From contig NZ_CH902583.1 in NCBI RefSeq assembly GCF_000152965.1, forward strand, positions 2,735,892 to 2,799,891: a stretch of DNA of 64,000 nt, given 5' to 3'. Of this stretch, positions 1 to 8,583 are shown in pieces. Numbering within the stretch: position 1 is the stretch's first letter; every line of letters begins with the position of its first letter. The notes beneath the pieces were generated by a model, which searched no databases, was not told the origin of the DNA, and saw only the letters and a program-made list of their open reading frames with translations. The position numbers and the translations under genes are program-made. The stretch is from Roseobacter sp. MED193 (GTDB lineage Bacteria; Pseudomonadota; Alphaproteobacteria; Rhodobacterales; Rhodobacteraceae).

Positions 1-67
1 AATCCTACCCGTTTGCCCGAAGGCCAGCGTCAGACTTGCTTGCAGGATTACGGGTCTCCAGCCCCAC

Positions 68-98
68 TCTGGCACAACGCGGGGAAGGGTGTGCCAGA
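68..98 (-). terminator. hairpin after the GT41 gene
   Basis: A 9-bp perfect stem (TCTGGCACA, 68-76, with TGTGCCAGA, 90-98) and a 13-nt loop sits 17 bases past the stop of the minus-strand glycosyltransferase. No T-run follows, so it may protect an mRNA 3' end rather than act as an intrinsic terminator. The remaining bases 1-67 hold nothing I recognise. Confidence 0.3.
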
Positions 99-114
99 GA
101 AACACTGTGAGGCC

Positions 115-2340
115 TTACCGCATCTGATTGGGCAACTCGCTAGATATCTTGGCAAAAGCCGAGGGTGGGAGATGCGTTTCCAGGGCAGGCGAGTCCGTCA
201 CGTCTAGATGGGCAGGTGGCAGGCCCTGCAAATAGCGCGCGTAGGCCATGTCAAAGCCCTGCTCCAGCGCTTTGGTAAAGCCCTTGGTGTCAAAAAGCGG
301 CGTGGAGAGGCGGTTGCGTTGCAATTTGCTGCGCAGGGAGGCCAGCGCATCTAGATCATTTGCGAGCTCCAGAGCACGGGCCTCGTAGTCTGCGGCGGAT
401 TTGGCGATCATTTCTGGCAGGCCCATTGCGCTCACCAGGCTGGCCCCAACGCGCGAAGCAAACTGGCGCCCAGGCAGCGTGAGGACTGGGAGACCCGCCC
501 AGAGCGCATCACTTGCCGTTGTATGCGCATTTACCACAAAGGTATCAAGAAACAGATCTGCGGCTCGATGCCGGGCGAGGTGTTCTTCCTGGGCAATGCG
601 GGGCGCAAAAATCAGACGATCGGGATCTTGGCCTCGACGCTTGGCCTCTTTGCGCAGGTTTGTCTTGGAGGTCTCGCTGCAGTCCAGCAGCCACAGGACA
701 CTGTCTTCGACCTGGTCAAGTAAGCGCATCCAGATATCAAATTCAACTGGGGTGATTTTATAGCTGCTATTAAAGGAGCAGAACACAAACCCGTTGTCCG
801 GCAAGCCGCAGTCCTTGCGGGTGTATTGGCGCCCAGAAAAAACGCGCTTGTCATCATTGACCTGATAGCTGTGTGGCAACCGGATGAGATGTTCCTCAAA
901 GTAGCGCTCGCTACCGGCAGGGCAGGTGATGTGATCGCCAATAAAGTAGTCTATCGCAGTACTTCCCAAGGTTCCTGGAAAGCCCAGGTAGGACATGTGC
1001 AGAGGGGCCAGCCGATTGGCAAAGAGGGTCATGCGGTTGTTGCCGGTAAAGCCCTTCAGATCAATGGCGATGTCCAACTTATCCGCGAGAACCTGCTGTG
1101 TGGCCTCCGCGTCGGTCAGCTGGTGGATGTCCTTAAAAATGGTGACCGCCTGGCTGACACGGCGCCGCATGGCATCTTCGGGGGCCGTATCATAGGAATA
1201 GGCAATGATGTCAAAGCGGCTCTGATCATGGGCCTCAAAAAGCCCGGCCATCAGGCGCATTGTGGCGTGGTCGTGAAAGTCCGAAGAGAAATAGCCTATG
1301 CGCAACCGGTCCGGGCGATCTGTTCCGATCAGCTCCGCAGGGAGGGGTGTTGCGGATTTTACCTGGGGCAGGGCTGCGTTTGAATAGGCTTGGATGCGCA
1401 GACGCAGGAGGTCTGGGTTGTCCTCAAAGGTAAGAGAGGCGAAAGCCGAACAGGGCTTGCTGGTGAGGCCAAGCTGGCGACGGAATTGCTGATACTCCTC
1501 CATCCAGCTCCAATCATTCAGATGGGCCTGAACGTGCAGTTTGTCTGCGCGGGTTCGGTCGTCACTGGGGGTGGTTTCCAAGATGTGTTCGAACCGCTTG
1601 ATGGCCGCTTCTTTGTCGCCATCCAGAGATTGCAGTTGTGCCAGATTGTATTGGGCGCCACTCAGCTCAGGAGCCAGCTCTGTGGCTTGCTCCAAAAAGG
1701 TCTTTGCCTGCTCGACGCGGCCCGTTCTCAGCAATACATTGCTATAGTTGAAGAGAATTACGGCGCTCTTGGGGGCTAGTTTGCAGGCCCTTTCCAACAG
1801 CGGCTCAGCCTCGGCTAGACGGCCCAGATCCGTGAGGGTGTTTGCCATATTGTTGAGTGCACTCAGCGTGTCCCCATCTAGCGAAAGGGCCTTTTTGTAG
1901 AGCGCAAGCGCATTGTCGATTTGCCCCTGAGCGCGGTGCACGTCGCCCAAGGAAGAAAAGATAGCCGGGTCCTTTGGATTGAGCTCGCAAGCCTTGTTCA
2001 GACAGGTTGCGGCCTCATCGAGGTTCTGTGACTTCAGATGGCATTGTCCCAGTGTATTCCAAAGAAAGCAGGATCTTCTGTAGCTGTTGAGAAGCGAGGC
2101 ACAGGCGCTTGCAACTTTGGCATGGTCGCCAGCGTCAAATGCCGCCGCAAGTTTCTGTTGCAGCTCCTGGGGAGGGTTGAGCTCGCGCTGCATGTTCTTC
2201 TGCAGACTGTTCAATGCGGCCTGTGCTCTGGTATTTTTTGGAAACTTTGCAAGAATGTCGCGATAGATTTTGGCCGCGTCTTCTTGTTTGTTTTTCCGTT
2301 CCAGTCGATTGGCTTTGGTCATGGATACAGCGATACTCAT
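115..2340 (-). CDS. TPR-repeat GT41 (O-GlcNAc transferase/SPINDLY-like) glycosyltransferase
   Basis: A 741-residue protein. The N-terminal third (about residues 90-265) has four to five tetratricopeptide repeats. The C-terminal half is a GT41 domain resembling O-GlcNAc transferase: 'RIGYFSSDFHDHATMRLM' matches the H-containing first catalytic block, 'FCSFNSSYKITP' carries the UDP-binding lysine, and 'NAHTTASDALWAGLPVLTL' is the conserved nucleotide-sugar motif. Bacterial members probably glycosylate proteins in the cytoplasm, but the target here is unknown. The ATG at 2340 is preceded by AGGA at suitable spacing, favouring it over the internal ATG at 2322. It diverges from the GSCFA gene across a 261-bp spacer holding a TATAAT at 2510-2515. 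Confidence 0.88.
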   Translation of the reverse strand: MSIAVSMTKANRLERKNKQEDAAKIYRDILAKFPKNTRAQAALNSLQKNMQRELNPPQELQQKLAAAFDAGDHAKVASACASLLNSYRRSCFLWNTLGQCHLKSQNLDEAATCLNKACELNPKDPAIFSSLGDVHRAQGQIDNALALYKKALSLDGDTLSALNNMANTLTDLGRLAEAEPLLERACKLAPKSAVILFNYSNVLLRTGRVEQAKTFLEQATELAPELSGAQYNLAQLQSLDGDKEAAIKRFEHILETTPSDDRTRADKLHVQAHLNDWSWMEEYQQFRRQLGLTSKPCSAFASLTFEDNPDLLRLRIQAYSNAALPQVKSATPLPAELIGTDRPDRLRIGYFSSDFHDHATMRLMAGLFEAHDQSRFDIIAYSYDTAPEDAMRRRVSQAVTIFKDIHQLTDAEATQQVLADKLDIAIDLKGFTGNNRMTLFANRLAPLHMSYLGFPGTLGSTAIDYFIGDHITCPAGSERYFEEHLIRLPHSYQVNDDKRVFSGRQYTRKDCGLPDNGFVFCSFNSSYKITPVEFDIWMRLLDQVEDSVLWLLDCSETSKTNLRKEAKRRGQDPDRLIFAPRIAQEEHLARHRAADLFLDTFVVNAHTTASDALWAGLPVLTLPGRQFASRVGASLVSAMGLPEMIAKSAADYEARALELANDLDALASLRSKLQRNRLSTPLFDTKGFTKALEQGFDMAYARYLQGLPPAHLDVTDSPALETHLPPSAFAKISSELPNQMR

Positions 2341-2601
2341 GGAATCCTATCTCATTATCACGCACGGGTGGCGGCAGTCCTCGTTCTGAGAGACTTCAGC
2401 GCCGCGTTCTCAATGGTTATGCGAAGGGGATTAAAATTGAGTTTCTACAAATTGATGGTATCTCTGAGCACCGCGCAGTCGGAAGCTATTTCAGGTGAAC
2501 GTCACTATATATAATTGTGTTGTCGACGGGTTTTATGGGCCAAACGAATTGTTTTCCCGCATCTCTCCGCCTAGTCTGGCAAAAACCATAACGGGCATGA
2601 C

Positions 2602-3687
2602 ATGATGAGCGAGCAATCCCCAAACCCCTATGTCGGGCTGCCGGAAACGGCTTTTTGGAAAACCGCGGTTGCGGCGCGAAACCCGCTTGAAATTTCGGCT
2701 CTCTGGAGACCCAAATTCACGGTGGCGCGTAAGCACAAGGTGATTACGGCGGGGTCTTGTTTCGCGCAACACTTTAGCCGCGCCTTGGTGGCGCGTGGCT
2801 ATGGATGGCTGGATGCGGAACCCGCGCCAAAGCTGCTGAGCGAAGATCAGGCGTGGGATTTCAATTATGGGATCTTTTCCTTTCGCACCGGAAATATCTA
2901 CACCGCGCGCATGCTGCGACAATGGTTGAGCTACGCTTTTGAAGGGGAAGAGCCCCCAGTCGAGCACTGGGAGCAAAACGGTCGTTTTTATGATCCGCTG
3001 CGCCCAGGCATCGAGCCTGAGGGTTTTGCCGATCTGGCAGAGCTCCAGGCCTCACGCGCTGCACTTCTGGCCGCGATTCGCGGTGCGATTCTCGAAGCGG
3101 ATGTCTTGGTCTTTACCATGGGGTTGACGGAATGCTGGCGGCACCGGACAAGCGAGCTGGAATATGCCATCTGCCCCGGAACGCTGGCGGGCCGTTTTGA
3201 CCCTGACCAGCATGAATTTGTAAACCAGAGCTTTGTCGGCATTCGCCGTGACATGCTGGCCGCGTTGAAAATTCTGCGCCAGGCCAACCCGAAACTGAAG
3301 GTGCTTCTGACGGTTTCGCCGGTTCCTTTGACGGCAACCGCCTCTGAAGAGCACGTCTTGACGGCGACCTCCCATTCCAAATCGGTTTTGCGAGCGGTCG
3401 CGGGGGAGCTGGCGGCTGAATTCAAACATGTGGACTACTTTCCCTCATATGAAATCATCACCCATCCCGCCTATCGGGGGATGTTCTACGCTCCCAATCA
3501 GCGCAGTGTGGTGCCCCAGGGGGTCAACCACGTAATGGAGAGTTTCTTTGCCTGTCAAACCGCGGCCTTCCCATGGCTGGCGCGCAAATCCAAACGTGGT
3601 GGCAAAACAGCCGGAGAGCCTGCAGGGCAGCCGTCAAACGCACGCGCGGTCAAATGTGACGAGGAGTTCCTGGATGCCTTTGGCTAA
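2602..3687 (+). CDS. GSCFA-domain protein
   Basis: A 361-residue protein. The family signature AGSCFAQ is at residues 50-56, followed by the expected 'VFTMGLTECWRH', 'LLTVSPVPLTAT' and 'YFPSYEIITHP' blocks. GSCFA proteins (PF08885) are predicted esterase/acyltransferase-like enzymes related to the SGNH fold, often found near glycan-modifying genes; no activity is established. Two adjacent ATGs (2602, 2605) are possible starts. The last 14 bases overlap the next gene, so the two are probably translationally coupled. The C-terminal 50 residues are low-complexity and rich in K, G and A. Confidence 0.85.
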   Translation: MMSEQSPNPYVGLPETAFWKTAVAARNPLEISALWRPKFTVARKHKVITAGSCFAQHFSRALVARGYGWLDAEPAPKLLSEDQAWDFNYGIFSFRTGNIYTARMLRQWLSYAFEGEEPPVEHWEQNGRFYDPLRPGIEPEGFADLAELQASRAALLAAIRGAILEADVLVFTMGLTECWRHRTSELEYAICPGTLAGRFDPDQHEFVNQSFVGIRRDMLAALKILRQANPKLKVLLTVSPVPLTATASEEHVLTATSHSKSVLRAVAGELAAEFKHVDYFPSYEIITHPAYRGMFYAPNQRSVVPQGVNHVMESFFACQTAAFPWLARKSKRGGKTAGEPAGQPSNARAVKCDEEFLDAFG

Positions 3688-4465
3688 ATCGACGTCTGGA
3701 AAAACTCTCAAAAAGGGCAAAACCTCCACAAAGAAAAGCACTCTACGGTTTTGTGTTTTCGGCGACAGCCATATCGCCTGCGTTAAACATGCGCAGGATG
3801 AAGATCTTTTGGATCTGAAAAATGTGGCACTGGAGTTCTGGGGTGCGCCTGGGCCGCAGTTTCGTGATCTGCACCTTGAGGAGGGGCGCTTGGCCGCGCG
3901 TAGCGAGGCGGCACGCGACAGTCTGGAAAAGATCAATCCAGCGCGCGTGGAGGGGCTGGATCCAGAGGATTTTGATGGGTTCTTGTTCATCGGCTGCCGT
4001 TTGCGCGCCTCTGAGTTTCTGCTGCCCTTACTCGGTAGTCTACCGGGATCGCCTGGGTATCTGAGTTCCTCTGTTCGTGCGTTAATGCTGAACCGCTGGC
4101 TGGAGGGGTGTCGCTGGTACCGTGCGGCGCGCGAATTTGCCAAACTACGGCCGGTTTTCTTTTCCCCGGCGGGCTTTCTCAATGATGGTATCGTCAGCGA
4201 GGATGAGGTGGCCCGCACCATCAATACCGAAGCAACAGAGGCAGAGCGCAAGGCGATCTGGGACGGCGTCGCCCTGGCAATGCAACAAGACAATATTCAT
4301 TTGATCCGCCAGCCCGAAGAAACCGTCACTCGCGGTGGGCTGACCCGTGCGGAGTTCGCAACCACCCTTGGGGACCAGGGCGACGATAGCGTGCACAAGA
4401 ATGGCGCCTATGGGGGCTTGATCCTCAATGAGGCGTTGCGAGAGCTGCGCAGGACGCAGAAGTAA
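3674..4465 (+). CDS. SGNH-hydrolase-like hypothetical protein
   Basis: 263 residues, starting at the ATG inside the GSCFA gene with GAGGAG just upstream (3661-3666). After a basic tail of about 24 residues comes 'LRFCVFGDSHIAC' (GDSH at 30-33), like the nucleophile block I of SGNH hydrolases. Near the C-terminus 'DDSVHKNGAYG' resembles the catalytic Asp-x-x-His block V. I do not recognise a named family. The overlap with the GSCFA gene and the neighbouring GT41 enzyme suggest a role in decorating a glycan or glycoprotein, but that is inference. A longer frame opens at 3548 inside the upstream gene, but lacks a ribosome binding site. Confidence 0.7.
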   Translation: MPLAKSTSGKTLKKGKTSTKKSTLRFCVFGDSHIACVKHAQDEDLLDLKNVALEFWGAPGPQFRDLHLEEGRLAARSEAARDSLEKINPARVEGLDPEDFDGFLFIGCRLRASEFLLPLLGSLPGSPGYLSSSVRALMLNRWLEGCRWYRAAREFAKLRPVFFSPAGFLNDGIVSEDEVARTINTEATEAERKAIWDGVALAMQQDNIHLIRQPEETVTRGGLTRAEFATTLGDQGDDSVHKNGAYGGLILNEALRELRRTQK

Positions 4466-4474
4466 CCCTAGGGC

Positions 4475-4503
4475 TTGAAATCGAGAGCTGTTGGCGTTAA
4501 ATG
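4475..4503 (+). promoter_or_regulatory. predicted sigma-70 promoter for secE
   Basis: TTGAAA (4475-4480), 17-bp spacer, TAAATG (4498-4503), 34 bp before the secE start codon. The hexamers are moderate matches to consensus and the spacing is ideal. Confidence 0.4.
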
Positions 4504-4537
4504 CCGCAGACCCTGCTAGCAGAAAGACACAAGGCAC

Positions 4538-4732
4538 ATGGCCACACTCAATCCCGTTCAGTTCATCCAGCAAGTTCGTGCCGAGGTGAGCAAGGTCGTC
4601 TGGCCTACCCGTCGCGAAGTCCTGCTGACCACTGTCATGGTCTTTATCATGGCAGCTTTGACAGCTGTGTTTTTTGCCCTGGTTGATCTGGTGATCCGCT
4701 TTGGTCTGCAAAGCTTGCTTGGCATGTTCTAA
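4538..4732 (+). CDS. secE: preprotein translocase subunit SecE
   Basis: A 64-residue protein of the short, single-membrane-segment alphaproteobacterial type. The cytoplasmic amphipathic segment carries the conserved 'EVSKVVWPTRREV' (residues 16-28), followed by one hydrophobic helix (about 30-53). It forms the SecYEG channel with SecY and SecG in the inner membrane. It heads the usual secE-nusG-rplKA order, although 282 bp separate it from nusG, longer than in many relatives. AAGG lies 4-8 bases before the ATG. Confidence 0.95.
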   Translation: MATLNPVQFIQQVRAEVSKVVWPTRREVLLTTVMVFIMAALTAVFFALVDLVIRFGLQSLLGMF

Positions 4733-4830
4733 GCAATCAATCCTGTACGTTTTGGGATGGGCTGTGGTTCGCCCCAATCAACTGGACTGATCTGCGGGTA
4801 ATCGCGCCCGTACAAAACCAGACCCGGCTC

Positions 4831-4859
4831 TTGATCTTACCCCCATTGGCGGGTAGTTG
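4831..4859 (+). promoter_or_regulatory. possible promoter in the secE-nusG spacer
   Basis: TTGATC (4831-4836), 17 bp, TAGTTG (4854-4859). Only the spacing and the -35 box are good. The rest of the 4733-5014 spacer has an A+T-rich stretch just before nusG but no gene. Confidence 0.2.
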
Positions 4860-5014
4860 AGCCAGAACCTCTGACGTGGGCGTGCGGCGATTCGTGTTGC
4901 GCGCCGATTTTTGTTAAGGCGCCGTAGGTGCCAGGGCAGGATCACGGCAGAAATTAATTTTACTGACGGCGTCGAATTTATTTTCGCGCGGCAAAACTAA
5001 GGACGGTCAAGTTC

Positions 5015-5548
5015 ATGGCGAAACGGTGGTATTCGGTCAGCGTTCTTTCGAACTTCGAAAAGAAAATCGCAGAGCAGATTCGCACCTCGGTTGCTGAACA
5101 GAGGCTGGAGGACGAAATCGATGAGGTCCTGGTCCCCACCGAAGAGGTGATCGAGATCCGTCGCGGCAAGAAGGTTCCCACCGAGCGCCGTTTCATGCCC
5201 GGCTACGTTCTGGTCCACATGGAAATGTCCGACCGTGGCTATCACCTGATTTCCTCGATCAACCGGGTCACCGGGTTCCTTGGGCCGCAGGGCCGCCCGA
5301 TGCCGATGCGTGACGCCGAAGTTCAGGGCATCCTGGGCCGTGTTGAGGAGGGTGTCGAAGCACCACGCACCCTGATCTCCTTTGAGATCGGTGATAAGGT
5401 CAAGGTCAACGACGGTCCCTTTGAGGACTTCGACGGTATGGTCGAGGGTGTCGACGATGAGGCACAGAAGCTCAAGGTTTCGGTCTCCATCTTTGGCCGC
5501 GAAACCCCGGTCGAACTGGACTACACTCAGGTGACCAAACAGAGCTGA
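5015..5548 (+). CDS. nusG: transcription termination/antitermination protein NusG
   Basis: 177 residues, the usual length. The N-terminal NGN domain begins 'RWYSVSVLSNFEKKIAEQI' and includes 'RFMPGYVLVHM', which contacts the RNA polymerase clamp. The C-terminal KOW domain begins around 'FEIGDKVKVNDGPFEDFDG' and binds Rho or ribosomal protein S10. It joins elongating polymerase and couples transcription to translation. A strong intrinsic terminator follows, so it is transcriptionally separated from rplK, which is unusual for this cluster. Confidence 0.97.
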   Translation: MAKRWYSVSVLSNFEKKIAEQIRTSVAEQRLEDEIDEVLVPTEEVIEIRRGKKVPTERRFMPGYVLVHMEMSDRGYHLISSINRVTGFLGPQGRPMPMRDAEVQGILGRVEEGVEAPRTLISFEIGDKVKVNDGPFEDFDGMVEGVDDEAQKLKVSVSIFGRETPVELDYTQVTKQS

Positions 5549-5572
5549 TTGCTCCACTGATCCGAATTCAAA

Positions 5573-5605
5573 ACGCCGCGAAGCCCCAAGGCTCGCGGCG
5601 TTTTT
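5573..5605 (+). terminator. intrinsic terminator after nusG
   Basis: G+C-rich stem CGCCGCG (5574-5580) with CGCGGCG (5594-5600), an inner GCC/GGC pairing and a TTTTT tail at 5601-5605. Textbook Rho-independent form. Confidence 0.85.
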
Positions 5606-5726
5606 GTATTGGTAGGAACGACAGCTATGCGGGACTTAACCGACCTTCAAGATATCTCGACATTGCGGCACTTCCTCACCATTGTAGGAGCGTTGTAGGA
5701 ACTTCGAATTATTTTAGGGGCGACGT

Positions 5727-6230
5727 ATGTCATTCAGTTTTCAATGCCGGACATGCGGCGAGGCCCATGAGGGGCTTCCAAGTTTTGGGCCAGATGCTCC
5801 TGACAGTTACGCGGCCATGAGCGAGCTCGACAGGTCTGACAAAGCAGTGTTGGGCAGTGACAATTGCATTATCGAAAACGAACTATTCTTCGTGAGAGGT
5901 CGCGTAGAACTGCCGATCCTCGGAAGTGAGGATTCCTTTATCTGGCTAGTTTGGTGCTCACTTAGCAGGGAAAGTTATTCTCAGTGGGAAGATGCATACG
6001 AGCTTAATAGTCGCTCGCATATCGGCCCATTTTTCGGTTGGCTCAATACGCAGCTACCGTTCTATGAAGGTTCCGTTGGTCTGGCGACTTCGGTTCATCT
6101 GCTTGATAACGGGATAAGACCGTATGTTGAAATACATGAAACCGATCATCCCCTCTTCACAGACCAAAGCACTGGGATTTCGGTTTCAAAAGCGGAACGG
6201 CTAGTCCACGATTTACTGCATAGCCAATGA
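5727..6230 (+). CDS. DUF2199 family protein
   Basis: 167 residues. The N-terminus 'FQCRTCGEAHEGLPSFG' is the DUF2199 signature: a CxxC pair followed by E, H and GLP, probably a small metal-binding head. 'GPFFGWLNTQLPFY' and 'IHETDHPLFTDQSTGIS' further support the family. Function is unknown. The gene stands alone between the nusG terminator and the rplK promoter, where secE-nusG-rplK are normally contiguous. Its base composition is visibly more A+T-rich than the ribosomal genes beside it, which suggests acquisition. GGGGCGA precedes the ATG. Confidence 0.8.
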   Translation: MSFSFQCRTCGEAHEGLPSFGPDAPDSYAAMSELDRSDKAVLGSDNCIIENELFFVRGRVELPILGSEDSFIWLVWCSLSRESYSQWEDAYELNSRSHIGPFFGWLNTQLPFYEGSVGLATSVHLLDNGIRPYVEIHETDHPLFTDQSTGISVSKAERLVHDLLHSQ

Positions 6231-6300
6231 TTGGTCGCGACCATTTGGGATGTACAGTTTGGGCTCTGAACTGACATTGAGTTTTAACATGCTTCCTGAC

Positions 6301-6329
6301 TTGCCAACCATTCCTTTCCCCTGTAAATG
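6301..6329 (+). promoter_or_regulatory. predicted promoter for rplKA
   Basis: TTGCCA (6301-6306), 17-bp spacer, TAAATG (6324-6329), the same -10 box as the proposed secE promoter. It gives an rplK leader of roughly 115 nt. Confidence 0.4.
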
Positions 6330-6330
6330 C

Positions 6331-6430
6331 CGCCCTATCGTCTTAGGGCGAGATTCTCTCGTGGGAGATTCGGAGATCGCGATCTCTGGTCGGACCACGC
6401 AACATCCACTGGGCGAAACGCGTTTCGCCC
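6331..6430 (+). promoter_or_regulatory. rplK mRNA leader with hairpins
   Basis: Two structures lie between the predicted promoter and rplK. One is a 7-bp hairpin, CGCCCTA/TAGGGCG (6331-6337, 6344-6350). The other is a 20-bp perfect palindrome (GGGCGAAACG and its complement, 6411-6430) ending 19 bases before the start codon. Ribosomal protein L1 represses its own rplKA operon by binding the leader in other bacteria; this leader is a plausible counterpart, but the L1 site itself is not demonstrated. Confidence 0.4.
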
Positions 6431-6449
6431 GAGTTGAAAGGACAACCAA

Positions 6450-6875
6450 ATGGCTAAGAAGCTTGTTGGTTCGATGAAACTGCAGGTTCCTGCAGGTCAG
6501 GCAAACCCCTCCCCGCCAGTTGGCCCCGCTCTGGGTCAGCGCGGCATCAACATCATGGAATTCTGCAAGGCGTTCAACGCCAAGACTGCAGATATGGAGC
6601 CAGGTGCGCCTTGCCCAACCGTGATCACCTACTATCAGGACAAGTCCTTCACCATGGACATCAAGACGCCTCCTGCGTCTTATTACCTGAAGAAGGCCGC
6701 CAAAGTTAAATCCGGCGCCAAGACACCTTCGCGTGAAACCGTTGGCACCGTGACCGCTGCTCAGGTGAAAGAAATCGCCGAAGCAAAGATGAAAGATCTG
6801 AACGCCAACGATATCGAAGCGGCGATGAAGATCATCCTGGGCTCCGCCCGCTCTATGGGCATCGAGGTGAAGTAA
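6450..6875 (+). CDS. rplK: 50S ribosomal protein L11
   Basis: 141 residues. The N-terminal domain has the proline-rich '[20 protein letters not shown]' motif, where thiostrepton-type drugs and release factors act. The C-terminal 23S-rRNA-binding domain ends '[13 protein letters not shown]'. L11 forms the GTPase-associated centre with L10 and L7/L12. AAAGGACAACCAAATG gives a good ribosome binding site. It is followed after one base by rplA. Confidence 0.98.
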   Translation: MAKKLVGSMKLQVPAGQANPSPPVGPALGQRGINIMEFCKAFNAKTADMEPGAPCPTVITYYQDKSFTMDIKTPPASYYLKKAAKVKSGAKTPSRETVGTVTAAQVKEIAEAKMKDLNANDIEAAMKIILGSARSMGIEVK

Positions 6876-6876
6876 G

Positions 6877-7575
6877 ATGGCAAAGCTCGGAAAACGTACA
6901 CGCGCCGCGCGCGAAGCAGTCGCTGGCAAAGCCAACCTCACCGTTGCTGAAGCCGTTGCTCTGGTCAAAGCCAATGCAACATCGAAGTTCGACGAAACTA
7001 TCGAGATCGCTCTGAACCTCGGCGTTGACACCCGTCACGCGGACCAGATGGTTCGTGGCGTTGTTGGTCTGCCAAACGGCACCGGCAAAACCATGCGCGT
7101 TGCAGTCTTTGCCCGTGGCCCCAAGGCTGATGAAGCCAAGGCGGCTGGCGCAGATGTGATCGGCGCAGAAGACCTGATGGAAAGCATCCAGGCCGGTAAC
7201 CTCGATTTCGATCGCTGCATTGCCACCCCTGACATGATGCCCATCGTTGGTCGTCTGGGTAAGATCCTTGGCCCACGCAACCTGATGCCAAACCCAAAAG
7301 TCGGCACCGTGACCATGGACGTCAAGGCAGCTGTTGAAGCGGCCAAAGGCGGCGAAGTTCAGTTCAAAGCTGAAAAAGGTGGTGTTGTGCACGCGGGTGT
7401 TGGCAAAGCCTCCTTTGACGAAGCCAAGCTGGTCGAAAACGTTTCTGCATTTATCGACGCTGTTGCCAAGGCGCGCCCCTCGGGTGCCAAGGGTGCCTAC
7501 ATGAAGAAGATCGTTCTGACTTCGACCATGGGCCCTGGTGTGACATTGGACGTGGACGCTGCTGTCTCTGAGTGA
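6877..7575 (+). CDS. rplA: 50S ribosomal protein L1
   Basis: 232 residues. It contains the family signature around '[21 protein letters not shown]' and ends '[19 protein letters not shown]'. It forms the mobile L1 stalk at the tRNA exit side and is the usual translational repressor of the rplKA message. It is separated from rplK by one base and followed by an intrinsic terminator at 7603-7633, so rplKA is its own operon here. Confidence 0.98.
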   Translation: MAKLGKRTRAAREAVAGKANLTVAEAVALVKANATSKFDETIEIALNLGVDTRHADQMVRGVVGLPNGTGKTMRVAVFARGPKADEAKAAGADVIGAEDLMESIQAGNLDFDRCIATPDMMPIVGRLGKILGPRNLMPNPKVGTVTMDVKAAVEAAKGGEVQFKAEKGGVVHAGVGKASFDEAKLVENVSAFIDAVAKARPSGAKGAYMKKIVLTSTMGPGVTLDVDAAVSE

Positions 7576-7602
7576 GATCGCAATTTGTCGATGTGAATTG
7601 AG

Positions 7603-7633
7603 AATGGGCGGTGCCGGAAGGCCCGCCCATTTT
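7603..7633 (+). terminator. intrinsic terminator after rplA
   Basis: Perfect 9-bp stem AATGGGCGG (7603-7611) with CCGCCCATT (7623-7631) running into TTTT (7630-7633). Confidence 0.75.
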
Positions 7634-7716
7634 CTGTTTTCCGGTGCCGCGCCGCGCCAGATGATGCGGTTTGTTGAGAAGGCCGCGCCCTTGTGGGGGC
7701 TTGAGTGATTTACCAC

Positions 7717-7745
7717 TTGGAAATTCCTCGAATTGGCAGTAATAC
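7717..7745 (+). promoter_or_regulatory. predicted promoter of the rplJL-rpoBC operon
   Basis: TTGGAA (7717-7722), 17-bp spacer, TAATAC (7740-7745). Transcription from here would begin just before the leader hairpin at 7757, giving a leader of about 230 nt upstream of rplJ. Confidence 0.45.
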
Positions 7746-7756
7746 GACCAAGAGGT

Positions 7757-7983
7757 AAAGCGTGCGATTCGTCGTGCGCTTTATTTCATTTCGTCCAAGA
7801 TGGTGGGTGACCTGTCGATCGGGTCTTAATTTCCCTCCTGAGACGGGAAAGACAAAAAAGATCGAGGGTTCTTTATACCTTCGGGCGACGTTGGCTACCC
7901 CGTAAAACGGACTTGAACGTCAGGCAGTTTTGTCTGGCACATCAATGAGCCGGGGTGTTTACACCCCAGATTTGGAGAGAACT
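7757..7983 (+). promoter_or_regulatory. rplJ (L10) leader region
   Basis: The 408-bp gap between rplA and rplJ holds the rplA terminator, a promoter and this leader. At the 5' end is an 11-bp hairpin with a TTCG tetraloop (stem 7757-7767/7772-7782, two G-U pairs). A second hairpin, GGGGTGT/ACACCCC, lies just before the rplJ ribosome binding site. Many bacteria carry an L10 leader at this position that binds the L10-L12 complex for autoregulation; position and structure fit, but I cannot align it to the family model. Confidence 0.5.
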
Positions 7984-8502
7984 GTGGATAGAGCCCAGAA
8001 AGAGAAATTGGTCGAGGAACTCGGCCAGATCTTCGAAAGCTCTGGCGTCGTGGTGGTTGCTCACTACGCCGGTCTTACAGTTGCTGAGATGCAGGACCTA
8101 CGAGCGCGCGCAAGCGATGCTGGTAGTGCCGTGCGTGTTGCCAAAAACAGGCTCGCCAAAATCGCCCTCGAGGGTAAGCCGTGTGAAAGCATGTCTAACC
8201 TGCTGACGGGGATGACCGTTCTGACCTACTCTGAGGACCCTGTGGCAGCTGCCAAAGTGGCCGAAGATTTCGCCAAAGAGAACAAGAAATTCGAAATTCT
8301 TGGCGGCGCAATGGGTGAGAACGCTCTGGACCGGGCTGGTGTTACAGCTGTGTCGAAAATGCCTTCGCGCGACGAGCTTATTGCTCAGATCGCAAGCTGC
8401 ATCGGCGCACCTGCAAGCAACATCGCTGGGGCCATTGGCGCACCTGCAAGCAATATCGCAAGCATTCTTTCGACCATCGAAGAGAAGGCGGAAGCTGCGT
8501 AA
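7984..8502 (+). CDS. rplJ: 50S ribosomal protein L10
   Basis: 172 residues from a GTG start. GGAGAG at 7974-7979 and the conserved N-terminus '[16 protein letters not shown]' decide the start; upstream in-frame ATGs at 7930 and 7945 would prepend residues encoded by the leader hairpin. '[15 protein letters not shown]' is the rRNA-binding part. The alanine-rich C-terminal helix, which carries L7/L12 dimers, contains a near-duplicate stretch '[20 protein letters not shown]'. The product anchors the stalk and probably represses its own operon. Confidence 0.96.
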   Translation: MDRAQKEKLVEELGQIFESSGVVVVAHYAGLTVAEMQDLRARASDAGSAVRVAKNRLAKIALEGKPCESMSNLLTGMTVLTYSEDPVAAAKVAEDFAKENKKFEILGGAMGENALDRAGVTAVSKMPSRDELIAQIASCIGAPASNIAGAIGAPASNIASILSTIEEKAEAA

Positions 8503-8583
8503 GCGGTTAGCACTGAATGACTGGCGTGGGGAAATATCCCATGCGTTGGAACACATACACTGAACACGGAAAGAGCTGATACA

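Noticed and set aside
1-67. Possible tRNA or partial gene at the window start
   Set aside because: Short inverted repeats only; no tRNA arm consensus and no frame leading in.
4733-5014. tuf or tRNA-Trp next to secE as in many alphaproteobacteria
   Set aside because: Neither the spacer nor the upstream flank contains them; the upstream neighbour is the SGNH-like gene.
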